Assembly (NCBI GenBank): GCA_002328825.1
Contig: DCWI01000090.1
Coordinates: forward strand, 1-7,075
DNA: 7,075 bases
Origin: Nitrospiraceae bacterium UBA2166
GTDB taxonomy: Bacteria > Nitrospirota > Nitrospiria > Nitrospirales > UBA2166
Reading direction: 5' to 3'
Shown here: positions 1 to 6,469 of the stretch, piece by piece
How positions within the stretch are numbered: the stretch's first letter is position 1
Layout of the letters: the number at the start of each line of letters is the position of its first letter
Notes under the pieces: model-generated
Database searches by the model: none
The model's input: the letters and a program-made list of their open reading frames with translations, nothing else
What the model was told of the DNA's origin: nothing
Translations under genes and position numbers: made by a program

Positions 1-372
1 CCCACGCGTAACTGACTCCCAATTCAGTGCTACCAACTGAATACATATTGCAATTCCAAATGTAGAAATCGCGAGAAAATCTTCTCGCAACCTTAAAGTC
101 ACCAAACCAACCAGTACTCCAGCTAGACCAGACACAGCAATCGCACATAGCCAGCCCAATATGATTGGCAATTGAAAGCCGCCGAAAATTGTATCAGCGT
201 ATTCAGGGCCGGTAAGGATCGCACTGGTATAAGCTCCAACCGCAAAGAAACCCGCGATTCCGACATTAAACATGCCCGTAAACCCATATTGGATGTTTAA
301 TCCCAAAGAGCTAATAATATAAAATGAACAAATGATGAAGAAAAAAATAACAAATGACAGAATATCAATCAT
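1..372 (-). CDS. livM: LivM-type branched-chain amino acid ABC permease (3' part cut by window edge)
   Basis: This is an inner-membrane permease subunit that pairs with LivH to form the translocation path of a branched-chain-amino-acid-type (HAAT family) importer. Only the first 124 residues are visible; the frame is open to position 1. The ATG at 372-370 starts a very hydrophobic protein: a first membrane segment at about residues 4-25, then the family-typical stretch QYGFTGMFNVGIAGFFAVG (28-46), further hydrophobic segments at about 68-93, and LRLREDFLAI (93-102), which matches the LRLRxDYLAI motif of LivM proteins. The start overlaps the end of livH by 8 bases and is preceded by a purine-rich stretch (GAGAAAGAAAGAG), so translation is probably coupled to livH. 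LivM rather than LivH is supported by the LRLR motif and by its place after livH. The remaining half or more of the protein lies outside the window. Confidence 0.93.
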   Translation of the reverse strand, partial: MIDILSFVIFFFIICSFYIISSLGLNIQYGFTGMFNVGIAGFFAVGAYTSAILTGPEYADTIFGGFQLPIILGWLCAIAVSGLAGVLVGLVTLRLREDFLAISTFGIAICIQLVALNWESVTRG

Positions 373-1270
373 CTCTTTCTTTCTCGCCTAGAATTCCCTG
401 AGGTCTCAAGATCAAGACCACAATCATAATTAGAAATGCTATACCACCACGATAAGCAGAAAGATCTATTGCAACTGCAAAAGCTTCCGTTAGGCCTATC
501 AAGAACCCACCGAGTACCGCTCCATAAACGTTTGTCACTCCACCCACAATCAGTGCCGCAAACATCGGGAGTATGAGTTCAAATCCCATTTCTGGATCGA
601 GCTGCGTTACGTGGGCATGCAGCGTTCCCGCGATTGCAGACAACGATGCACCAATGATCCAAGACCATCGGACAACTGATTTCACGTTAATTCCATTGAC
701 CATCGCCAAGACTGGATTCTCGGCGACCGCGCGCATTTTCTTACCCACGGTAGTAATAGACAAAAATGTGTGCAACGACACTACACAAATAGCGGTGATA
801 ATCAAAATCAAAACATCGTCTGGTACAACTTTGAAATTGTCGAGAACTGGGATTGCTTTTGGAATATAGAAACTTAGGAACATCTGATCTGCACCGGCAA
901 TCAGCGTGATGACATTTCGAACAATTAATGACAATCCAAATGCAGCAATAATAAATGTAATCCTTGATGCCGATCTCTGTCTGAGTATGCGGAAAAGCAA
1001 CCAGTCAATCGCCAAGACAACTACACTCGTAACGAGAACAGACAATATTATTGATGCAATCAGTGGCCATCCAAATGAGACGGGGCCAATAGAGCCAATG
1101 CCTACTCCCATCAGCACTATAAATGCCATCGAGATATATGCCCCGATCGCGAGAATCTCACCCTGTGCGAAATTAGCAAAACGTAATACGTTGTAGGTGA
1201 TGCTGAGGCCTACCGCACCAAGAGCGATAATCGAGCCATTAACCAAACCGTCGACAACGTACTGAATCAT
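365..1270 (-). CDS. livH: LivH-type branched-chain amino acid ABC permease
   Basis: This inner-membrane permease subunit of a HAAT-family importer would form a heterodimer with LivM and contact the LivG/LivF ATPases. The 301 residues match the usual LivH length of about 290-310. The N-terminus (DGLVNGSIIALGAVGLSITY, 7-26) and FANFAQGE (31-38) are the family hallmark; many homologues have His where Gln36 stands. About eight hydrophobic segments are visible. The cytoplasmic coupling loop, with GKKMRAVAENPVLAMVNGIN at 176-195, corresponds to the EAA-like ATPase-contact motif. GGVTNVYGAVLGGFLIGL (243-260) and the C-terminal ILRPQGILGEKE are also typical. The ATG shares an ATGA overlap with the livF stop, so translation is likely coupled; the Shine-Dalgarno sequence is weak (GAG six bases upstream). 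The gene looks intact. The transported substrate cannot be deduced from the permease. Confidence 0.96.
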   Translation of the reverse strand: MIQYVVDGLVNGSIIALGAVGLSITYNVLRFANFAQGEILAIGAYISMAFIVLMGVGIGSIGPVSFGWPLIASIILSVLVTSVVVLAIDWLLFRILRQRSASRITFIIAAFGLSLIVRNVITLIAGADQMFLSFYIPKAIPVLDNFKVVPDDVLILIITAICVVSLHTFLSITTVGKKMRAVAENPVLAMVNGINVKSVVRWSWIIGASLSAIAGTLHAHVTQLDPEMGFELILPMFAALIVGGVTNVYGAVLGGFLIGLTEAFAVAIDLSAYRGGIAFLIMIVVLILRPQGILGEKERDD

Positions 1271-2022
1271 GATTTCTCAGCCGTCGACCTAGCACCGAAA
1301 TAGATCTCGGCAATTTTTGGATCTTCTAGAAGCTCCACCGCATTTGCTATTAGCCGAAGACGGCCGTTCGCTAAAATCATCCCTCGATCGGAGACAGACA
1401 GGGCTGCATACGCATTCTGTTCCACAATTATTACTGTTACACCACTGTCTCGGATTTGAACTACTTGCTGAAAGACTTGATCCCTAAGTTTTGGAGATAA
1501 TCCGGCTGAAGGTTCATCAATGAGAAGCAGAATAGGATTTGCCATTAGTGCGCGACCCAAAGCCAGCATTTGTCTCTGACCACCCGACAGTTTTCCAGCG
1601 CTGGTATCTCTAAATTTCTTCAAGTCGGGAAATAAATCAAAGACCTTGCTTAGGCGATCCTGGTAAGCATCAAAGTTTGATATCGCACCCAAATCCAGAT
1701 TGTGTGCAACAGTCAACTTTGAAAACACATTGTGTGTCTGAGGAACATAAGCAACTCTGCGGGCAATGATCTCATGCGTCTCTAAGTCCGAGATATTTTC
1801 TCCCCGGAACAACACTTCACCTGAGATAACTTCGACCAAACCACAGATTCCTTTTATAAGTGTTGACTTGCCGGCACCATTTGGACCTAACAATGTCAAT
1901 ATTTCACCTTGAACAACTTCCACAGAGACATCTATAACGATCGGCAACACTCGTTGATATCCTGCTACTAGGTTAGTCACCTTGAGAATCACATTATCTG
2001 AGCTGATATCAGAATTCGTCAC
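1267..2022 (-). CDS. livF: LivF-type ABC transporter ATPase
   Basis: This cytoplasmic ATPase powers the LivHM permease together with LivG. Visible motifs in the 251-residue protein are: Walker A GPNGAGKS (46-53), Q-loop Gln95 in YVPQ, ABC signature LSGGQ (145-149), Walker B ILLLIDE (164-170) with catalytic Glu170, and D-loop SAGLSP (172-177). The H-loop position reads VEQN, with Gln202 in place of His. This is usual for LivF proteins, and with the YVPQ Q-loop it separates this subunit from LivG. The start is GTG (2022-2020), chosen because GAGAGG lies nine bases upstream and no ATG occurs in the N-terminal part. The gene begins 27 bases after livG and its stop overlaps the livH start as ATGA. 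It appears complete and functional. Assignment to the branched-chain amino acid class rests on motifs and neighbours; the real ligand may be another amino acid, an amide or a carboxylate. Confidence 0.96.
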   Translation of the reverse strand: MTNSDISSDNVILKVTNLVAGYQRVLPIVIDVSVEVVQGEILTLLGPNGAGKSTLIKGICGLVEVISGEVLFRGENISDLETHEIIARRVAYVPQTHNVFSKLTVAHNLDLGAISNFDAYQDRLSKVFDLFPDLKKFRDTSAGKLSGGQRQMLALGRALMANPILLLIDEPSAGLSPKLRDQVFQQVVQIRDSGVTVIIVEQNAYAALSVSDRGMILANGRLRLIANAVELLEDPKIAEIYFGARSTAEKS

Positions 2023-2031
2023 AGTTATTGA

Positions 2032-2037
2032 CCTCTC
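2032..2037 (-). promoter_or_regulatory. ribosome binding site of livF (GTG start)
   Basis: Read on the minus strand this is GAGAGG, nine bases before the GTG at 2022-2020. It supports the non-ATG start chosen for livF, since no in-frame ATG is near. Confidence 0.6.
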
Positions 2038-2049
2038 CGATTACCTGCA

Positions 2050-2820
2050 TCAGCCATTCTTAAGCGATGTGCCACCGCCTAGAAACGCATCTATAAGACG
2101 AGGGTCGGAGCGAACTTCCTCCGGGCCCCCTCGCATTAAAATATCACCCTCTGCCATCACCAAGATTGATGAACACAAGCGCATTACCAGCTCCATATTG
2201 TGTTCAATGATTAGAAACGTCACACCTTGGCTGTGTATATCTCTTATTCGACCGATAATCTCCTCCAACAAAGTGGGATTCACACCTGCAGCAGGCTCAT
2301 CCAACAAAATCATCTTTGGATCAGACATTAAAGCCCTACCAAGCTCTAGAAGCTTCAATTGTCCACCTGAGAGGTTCCCCGAATACTCATTCTGAAGGTC
2401 AGATAAATTCAAGAATTCGAGCAACCCGTTTGCCTTCTCTCTAATTTGTTGCTCTTCCCTTTCTACTGCATTATTCCGCAGCCAATTGTTCCAAATTTTC
2501 TCACCGATTTGGTTGCGGGGAACCATAGTCAAGTTTTCTAGAACTGTCATTCCAGAAAATGGTCTGGGTATTTGGAATGTCCGAACAATACCCAACTGGA
2601 ATGTCTGATGTGGCCTCAGATTTGTAATCTCCCTACCGTCGAAGTAAATCTTCCCGCCGGAAGGTTTCAAATGACCAGCAATCATATTGAATGTTGTTGT
2701 TTTACCCGCACCGTTCGGACCAATCAAACCAGAGATAGTATTTGGCTCGACAGTAAAATTGAGATCATTGACAGCAGTCAGACCGTCAAATTCTTTTGCT
2801 AGGTTCTCTACCGTGAGCAT
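2050..2820 (-). CDS. livG: LivG-type ABC transporter ATPase
   Basis: This is the second cytoplasmic ATPase of the importer, expected to pair with LivF beneath the LivHM permease. The 256 residues contain Walker A GPNGAGKT (34-41), Q-loop Gln83 in the LivG-typical TFQIPRPF, signature LSGGQ (150-154), Walker B MILLDE (170-175) with catalytic Glu175, AAGVNP (177-182), and the switch histidine His207 in IEHNM. The charged helical insertion at about 105-130 is a normal LivG trait absent from LivF. All catalytic residues are present. The ATG at 2820-2818 has no clear Shine-Dalgarno sequence. The gene follows the binding-protein gene after a 132-base spacer holding a strong hairpin, so its expression is probably set lower than that of the binding protein. 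livF follows 27 bases later. Confidence 0.96.
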   Translation of the reverse strand: MLTVENLAKEFDGLTAVNDLNFTVEPNTISGLIGPNGAGKTTTFNMIAGHLKPSGGKIYFDGREITNLRPHQTFQLGIVRTFQIPRPFSGMTVLENLTMVPRNQIGEKIWNNWLRNNAVEREEQQIREKANGLLEFLNLSDLQNEYSGNLSGGQLKLLELGRALMSDPKMILLDEPAAGVNPTLLEEIIGRIRDIHSQGVTFLIIEHNMELVMRLCSSILVMAEGDILMRGGPEEVRSDPRLIDAFLGGGTSLKNG

Positions 2821-2898
2821 GGTCTAGGCGACCGCAACAATTAATCCAAAACTAGACTTTCTGATGGGAATTAATGGAGTTGCTTATTCAATAACCAA
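2821..2898 (-). promoter_or_regulatory. AT-rich leader of livG with short dyad arms
   Basis: This non-coding stretch between the palindrome and the livG start contains two possible pairings: GTCTAG at 2822-2827 with CTAGAC at 2852-2857, and GCAAC at 2834-2838 with GTTGC at 2879-2883, the latter flanked by ATTAAT on both sides. The first could sequester the region just upstream of the livG start, which lacks a clear ribosome binding site. Whether this is regulatory or chance in AT-rich DNA cannot be settled here. No convincing sigma-70 promoter was found. Confidence 0.2.
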
Positions 2899-2926
2899 GA
2901 GGCCAAGAAGCTAGCTTCTTGGCCTC
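2899..2926 (-). terminator. perfect 28-base palindrome between binding-protein gene and livG (attenuator or mRNA-stabilising hairpin)
   Basis: Two 12-base arms (GAGGCCAAGAAG and its exact complement) flank a CTAG centre, giving a strong hairpin in RNA from either strand. In the direction of the liv genes it begins 26 bases after the binding-protein stop codon and is followed by TTGGTTATTGAATAA, which is T-rich but not an uninterrupted U-tract. It therefore looks like a leaky terminator or a 3'-end stabiliser of the upstream message. That would fit the common need for more binding protein than membrane complex. An alternative reading is a protein-binding operator, since the element is perfectly symmetric in DNA too. 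Confidence 0.65.
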
Positions 2927-2952
2927 AAGTCGTCATAGAAATTGAATTCAGA

Positions 2953-4260
2953 CTAATTCGTCATCGCTCGTACCTTGGCTTTAACTTGAGAAACCTCTTC
3001 AAGCGAGATACCACCAACATCAACATAGTCACCATCCTTTATTTTCATCATAACAAATGGTCCGGCGACGTCACCGTAGGGATCAAAATCGATCGGCCCT
3101 GTTGCACCAACATACCAAATATTCTTACCTGCTTTGATAGCTTTGATCGCAGCTTTTAAACCGTCGACGCCACCATAATGTTCCTCACCATCCGGGCCAG
3201 TGATTTCTCGAACGATCTTAGCAAGTGTTGGACCACTCGTGTCCAGACCACGCATGTCTGCTGTGACCATCGCCAGGCCAATTAATACACCGGCGTCATA
3301 TCCTGAATTCCTACCCGGTCCCTTCGGGGTCGCATCCCAGCGTACCTGGAAGTCGGATTCCATTTTTTTGAGTGAAGAGTTCGCTGGAGTACCAGGGCTG
3401 ATAAACCATGCATTCTTCAGAAGCTCTTGACCAACAGTATCTACAAATGCACTGTCGTTCATACCTTGCGGCATGATGAAATTCTGCGGTCCATCAAATC
3501 GAATCCAATCCCTGAAATGTTTGACGCCGTCCTGAGTATTACTAAGCATATACAAGCTGTCGGGATTACCCTCCAGTGTTTTTGTGATTTCAGACCGGTA
3601 AGATGGTTGATCTGGATTAAATGCCACGGAATTGCCTATCTCTCCACCCAAGGCCTTAAATGCATCTATAAAGCCAGCCTGGTTATTTTTCCCCCAATCA
3701 TTATTAAAATAGATAATCGCTGGCTTACGAAAACCCGCCTGATAAGCCATCATAGCTGCAGCAACCGCTTGTAGTGAATCTGACGACAAAGTGCGAAAAA
3801 ACAGTCCTTTCGTCTCCCCTCTTTTAGCCATATTCGTAAACGTTGACGACGTCGATGCGGTGGCTATGACCAAAACATCTTTTTCAACCGTTACCGAACT
3901 GAGTAGCGGCGCAGTAATACCTGACGAAATTGGACCCACTAAAGCCGTTACACCTTCAAGGTCGATCAGCTTTCGAGCGGCGTCGACAGCGAGAGACGCC
4001 TGAGTATTTGAATCTCGAACGTCGTATACGAGATCACAACCGACTCCAAGTGCCGCTCTAGCTTCATTTACTTGCTCTACTCCTAGCTGAGCTGCTCTAG
4101 AAATAGGCACGCCGTGAGCGCCGTAAGCACCAGTCAACGAAAGTACAGCACCGACTTTATGTTTACACGCTGCGATAGACGTATTTAACAAACCCGAACC
4201 GGCCATACACAACAGAACTGCACCCAATACTCCGACGGTCTTCTTTTGTAGCATTTTCAT
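2953..4260 (-). CDS. Branched-chain amino acid-type ABC transporter substrate-binding protein
   Basis: This exported binding protein of the Leu/Ile/Val type (periplasmic-binding fold type I) captures the ligand and hands it to LivHM. The chosen ATG (4260) gives 435 residues, because AAGGAG lies eight bases upstream; an ATG at 4266 is only two bases from it, and one at 4254 is also possible. A signal peptide is clear: KMLQKK, a hydrophobic core at about 9-25, then TSIAAC. Signal peptidase I could cut after Ala30, although IAAC (29-32) also fits a lipobox. Mature-part landmarks are VGAVLSLTGAYG (36-47), VGPISSGITAPLLSSV (108-123, ligand-contact type loop), ATASTSSTF (133-141), YFNNDWG (184-190), QPSYRSEI (218-225) and FDPYGDVAGPF (392-402). 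Cys32 and Cys75 may form a disulfide. The length is somewhat above that of classical LivJ/LivK. The ligand cannot be named. The hydrolase gene upstream and livGFHM downstream, all in the same direction, suggest one transport-catabolism unit. Confidence 0.94.
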   Translation of the reverse strand: MKMLQKKTVGVLGAVLLCMAGSGLLNTSIAACKHKVGAVLSLTGAYGAHGVPISRAAQLGVEQVNEARAALGVGCDLVYDVRDSNTQASLAVDAARKLIDLEGVTALVGPISSGITAPLLSSVTVEKDVLVIATASTSSTFTNMAKRGETKGLFFRTLSSDSLQAVAAAMMAYQAGFRKPAIIYFNNDWGKNNQAGFIDAFKALGGEIGNSVAFNPDQPSYRSEITKTLEGNPDSLYMLSNTQDGVKHFRDWIRFDGPQNFIMPQGMNDSAFVDTVGQELLKNAWFISPGTPANSSLKKMESDFQVRWDATPKGPGRNSGYDAGVLIGLAMVTADMRGLDTSGPTLAKIVREITGPDGEEHYGGVDGLKAAIKAIKAGKNIWYVGATGPIDFDPYGDVAGPFVMMKIKDGDYVDVGGISLEEVSQVKAKVRAMTN

Positions 4261-4268
4261 CTCCATTA

Positions 4269-4274
4269 CTCCTT
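4269..4274 (-). promoter_or_regulatory. ribosome binding site deciding the binding-protein start
   Basis: Read on the minus strand this is AAGGAG. It lies only two bases from the ATG at 4266 but eight bases from the ATG at 4260, so the latter is the more likely start. An ATG at 4254 has its own GGAG six bases upstream and remains possible. Confidence 0.7.
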
Positions 4275-4371
4275 ATATTTATTAAAGGCAAACAATAAGT
4301 AACTAATATATCTTTCAAATCTGGACCTGATTGTATAACGAACTGACTCTGAGCCAAAACCGATTCCACGG
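4275..4371 (-). promoter_or_regulatory. spacer between hydrolase and binding-protein genes, possible internal promoter
   Basis: This AT-rich stretch lies between the hydrolase stop and the ribosome binding site of the binding-protein gene. On the minus strand it contains TTGAAA (five of six matches to a sigma-70 -35 box) and a nearby TATATT, but they are not correctly spaced; TTGAAA followed 15 bases later by TATTGT is the best pair and is weak. A separate promoter for the transporter genes is plausible but not shown. No hairpin terminator is apparent after the hydrolase gene, so readthrough from it is also possible. Confidence 0.25.
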
Positions 4372-5223
4372 TCATTCTGAGGTTGCAAGTTCTAATAATA
4401 ATCCGTCGCGGTCGGCATAATGATCCAGAATTGAAAAATGATTTGCATTTTCAATCAACGCTGATTGACTGCCTTTACCTCGGCCAGCTTGCATCATCGC
4501 AAAGTCCTGCATTTGCCGAACTTTTTCTGAACCTTCATGTGTGCCGACAGCTAGAACCAGTTCGCCGGCGAAGGGTTCACTATAAGCAATCGGAGAAAAA
4601 TCGTCGACATCATTTTCGGTTAGTCCTATTTCCAAATTACGATCAATATAGATCACTGGCTGGAGATCATAGATACCACTAATGCCCATAGTCCTACTAA
4701 TCAGTGGGCACTGGTTTTGAGTGTGGTGATGCCACTGGGTAGTAGCCAGAATTGAAACGATTTGTGCCCCCGCAGAGTGTCCAGCTAAATGGATGGCACT
4801 GCCATCGAATCCCCAAGTGTTAAATCGACCAAAAAGATCAACAACCATTTTCCTACATGAGTCGACAAGCTCAGTCATGGTCACGTCGGGACAAAGAGGA
4901 TAATTCGCACCGACAAATGTCCAGCCCTTTTCTACGAAAGCCGGGGCCATAAACTCAAAGTTTGACTTATCCTGGGAATACCAATATCCACCATGGAAAA
5001 ATACGTGTACCGGAAACCCGGGTTTGCCAGGAAACACATCATAGGTCTCGAGACTGTGATCTCCATAACGAACATCTAATTTTGTCTCTAGTCCTTTACG
5101 GGCACGGTCACTATCACGCTTCCAATTAATCGGATAATCGTCGTAGCCTGGGATTCTATGTTTTTGGTTATACAGATCCTCCAGTTCGTCCTTGTTATAT
5201 CCACGATAAATTTTTTCAGTCAT
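4372..5223 (-). CDS. Alpha/beta hydrolase, arylformamidase (kynurenine formamidase)-like
   Basis: This is a probable cytoplasmic serine hydrolase of 283 residues acting on an amide or ester bond. It has no signal peptide. The oxyanion-hole motif HGGYW is at 77-81, the nucleophile elbow GHSAG at 148-152 with Ser150, and the catalytic His is probably His262 in NANHFSILD. The acid is less certain; Glu230 in the segment after the strand LVLAVG, followed by SEKVRQ, is my best candidate. HGGYW together with a late NHFS motif is characteristic of the animal/yeast arylformamidase-like branch, which removes formyl from N-formylkynurenine. No tryptophan-catabolic gene is next to it, so the substrate here is open: a carbamate, amide or short ester is equally possible. 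The start is the ATG at 5223, since GGAG lies six bases upstream; a TTG one codon earlier sits too close to it. The gene is first in a co-directional series with the Liv-type transporter, 111 bases ahead of the binding-protein start. Confidence 0.85.
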   Translation of the reverse strand: MTEKIYRGYNKDELEDLYNQKHRIPGYDDYPINWKRDSDRARKGLETKLDVRYGDHSLETYDVFPGKPGFPVHVFFHGGYWYSQDKSNFEFMAPAFVEKGWTFVGANYPLCPDVTMTELVDSCRKMVVDLFGRFNTWGFDGSAIHLAGHSAGAQIVSILATTQWHHHTQNQCPLISRTMGISGIYDLQPVIYIDRNLEIGLTENDVDDFSPIAYSEPFAGELVLAVGTHEGSEKVRQMQDFAMMQAGRGKGSQSALIENANHFSILDHYADRDGLLLELATSE

Positions 5224-5420
5224 CAAATTCTCCAGCTATCTATATCGGAACTTCAAACATTCAATAACACAATCGAGAATAAGCTTTTAAGGATACTACG
5301 TACGACACCCAAACAGTAACCACTAATTTTGTAGAGAGCCCGACACTTGTTACTATCAAACAATGAACCATTCTTTATAAAGGCCATTTCTATAACGGTA
5401 AAGATAATCAGCCGAATACA
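5224..5420. promoter_or_regulatory. divergent intergenic region between hydrolase and aldo/keto reductase genes
   Basis: About 197 bases with no credible gene lie between two divergent coding regions, so promoters for both should be here. On the minus strand, GGAG at 5233-5230 is the hydrolase ribosome binding site. TTGAAT (5264-5259) and TATAGA (5244-5239) resemble promoter boxes, but the spacing of 14 is short and the -10 almost abuts the ribosome site. On the plus strand, TTATAA (5375-5380) and TATAAC (5391-5396) resemble -10 boxes without a well-placed -35. The palindromes CGTACG (5299-5304) and TTTATAAA (5374-5381) are short enough to be chance. No regulator-binding site is recognised. 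Confidence 0.4.
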
Positions 5421-6434
5421 ATGATTCCTAAAGTCCAACTTGCTCCAGATTACGCCGTTAGTCAATTGATTGTTGGAGGCTGGCAGCTTCAGAACCGAGG
5501 TGATGACGCAATTGAAGATCTTCTGCAACTCAGTCGATTGGGGATTACCGCTTATGAAACGTCGGATACCTATTCCGACGGACAAAGTCTCCTAGGTAGG
5601 TTTCTATCCAAAGCCCGGCAGTCACTCCCTAGCGAGAATTTTTCAGGTATTCAAATTCATACAAGATACACCGCACCGGTAACAGGTTCGGCGCCGAGCA
5701 AAGCCACTATAGTCGCTTCTGTCGATCGCTCACTTAGAGAATTGAACCTCCCTCGATTAGATCTGTTACAACTCCAATGGTGGAACCTTAACGTACCAGG
5801 CTTCGAGGAAACTCTGTCACTGATTGGTGACCTTCGAAAAGCCGGAAAAATACACCACATCGGCACGACAAACTTTGGCATTCAACTTCTAGGCCGCGCA
5901 ATAGCTACCAATGTCCCTGTAATAACAAATCAGGTCCAGTACTCGATCCTTGATCAACGAGCAGATAATCAACTTTCAAGCTATGCAGAACGATATGGTA
6001 TCAATTTGCTGACCTACGGTGCATTGGCTGGTGGGTTTCTTGCACGGAAGTGGATCAGTACCCATGACCCAGTCGATCACCGGATGAACTCTACCCAATT
6101 TAGTCATGAATATCGTTCCATCATCGATATAGCTGGAGGCTGGAATGCTTTCCAAAACCTACTGCATGTACTTAGTGCCATCGCCTCTAAACACGGTTGT
6201 TCACCTTCTGCAATCGCTCTGCGATGGGTACTACAAAAAGGACCCGGAAGCGGCATCCTAATTGGCGTTTCCTCACCGAAACGACTGATGGACCTTCTAC
6301 CTGCGTTTAAGATCAATCTTTCGCCAACCGATATGAACGCCATTCAAAAAACAGTACTACGCTCAAACGAAGATGTGGGAATACTCGAGCGTGATGTTAA
6401 TTCATCGCTATTTGCCGCTGTACATTCCAATTAG
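5421..6434 (+). CDS. Aldo/keto reductase family protein with altered catalytic residues
   Basis: This is a complete 337-residue TIM-barrel aldo/keto reductase, the family that normally reduces carbonyls with NADPH in the cytoplasm. Recognisable blocks are LIVGGWQLQ (16-24), the DTADxYG-like AYETSDTYSDG (44-54), DLLQLQWWN (114-122), GKIHHIGTTNF (142-152), TNQVQYSILDQR (169-180), LLTYGALAGGFL (196-207), AGGWNAFQ (238-245) and ALRWVLQ (266-272). The NQVQYSxxDxR, YGxLAGGFL and GGWxxFQ blocks resemble those of the subfamily containing plant and bacterial reductases with QFHWWDY motifs. Against that pattern the tetrad looks changed: Glu46 for Asp, Arg82 for Lys and Gln118 for His, with Tyr51 kept. 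Ordinary oxidoreductase activity is therefore uncertain. The ATG at 5421 has no good Shine-Dalgarno sequence, but the protein begins at the expected place for the fold. It is divergent from the hydrolase gene and convergent with a related gene at 6468-7075. Confidence 0.88.
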   Translation: MIPKVQLAPDYAVSQLIVGGWQLQNRGDDAIEDLLQLSRLGITAYETSDTYSDGQSLLGRFLSKARQSLPSENFSGIQIHTRYTAPVTGSAPSKATIVASVDRSLRELNLPRLDLLQLQWWNLNVPGFEETLSLIGDLRKAGKIHHIGTTNFGIQLLGRAIATNVPVITNQVQYSILDQRADNQLSSYAERYGINLLTYGALAGGFLARKWISTHDPVDHRMNSTQFSHEYRSIIDIAGGWNAFQNLLHVLSAIASKHGCSPSAIALRWVLQKGPGSGILIGVSSPKRLMDLLPAFKINLSPTDMNAIQKTVLRSNEDVGILERDVNSSLFAAVHSN

Positions 6435-6450
6435 TTTGGATCGCGGCCTC

Positions 6451-6469
6451 AGTTCTATCAGATAGAACT
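6451..6469. terminator. small hairpin between convergent aldo/keto reductase genes
   Basis: AGTTCTATC and its exact complement GATAGAACT flank a single A; in RNA this allows an eight-pair stem with a CAG loop. It lies 16 bases after the plus-strand reductase stop and overlaps the stop codon of the minus-strand one (6470-6468). Neither side has a U-tract, so it is at best a weak bidirectional terminator or a 3'-end protector. Confidence 0.4.

Noticed and set aside
573..1196. Two plus-strand open frames of about 97 codons each
   Set aside because: Both are antisense shadows of livH, whose membrane-protein codon pattern readily leaves open frames on the other strand.
2020..2022. GTG start of livF and Gln in its H-loop as signs of a defective ATPase
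   Set aside because: GTG has a well-placed ribosome binding site, and VEQN in place of a switch histidine is usual in LivF proteins, so neither marks damage.
1982..2395. Plus-strand open frame of 137 codons
   Set aside because: It lies antisense across livG and livF, which have complete ATPase motifs; its translation shows no recognisable domain.
3427..3774. Plus-strand open frame of 115 codons
   Set aside because: It lies wholly antisense within the binding-protein gene and has no domain or ribosome-site support.
4163..4375. Minus-strand open frame of 70 codons between hydrolase and binding-protein genes
   Set aside because: It overlaps the binding-protein signal-peptide region in another frame, and its sequence shows no recognisable feature.
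5253..5585. Minus-strand open frame of 110 codons in the divergent spacer
   Set aside because: Half of it is antisense to the start of the aldo/keto reductase; no family resemblance and no credible ribosome binding site.
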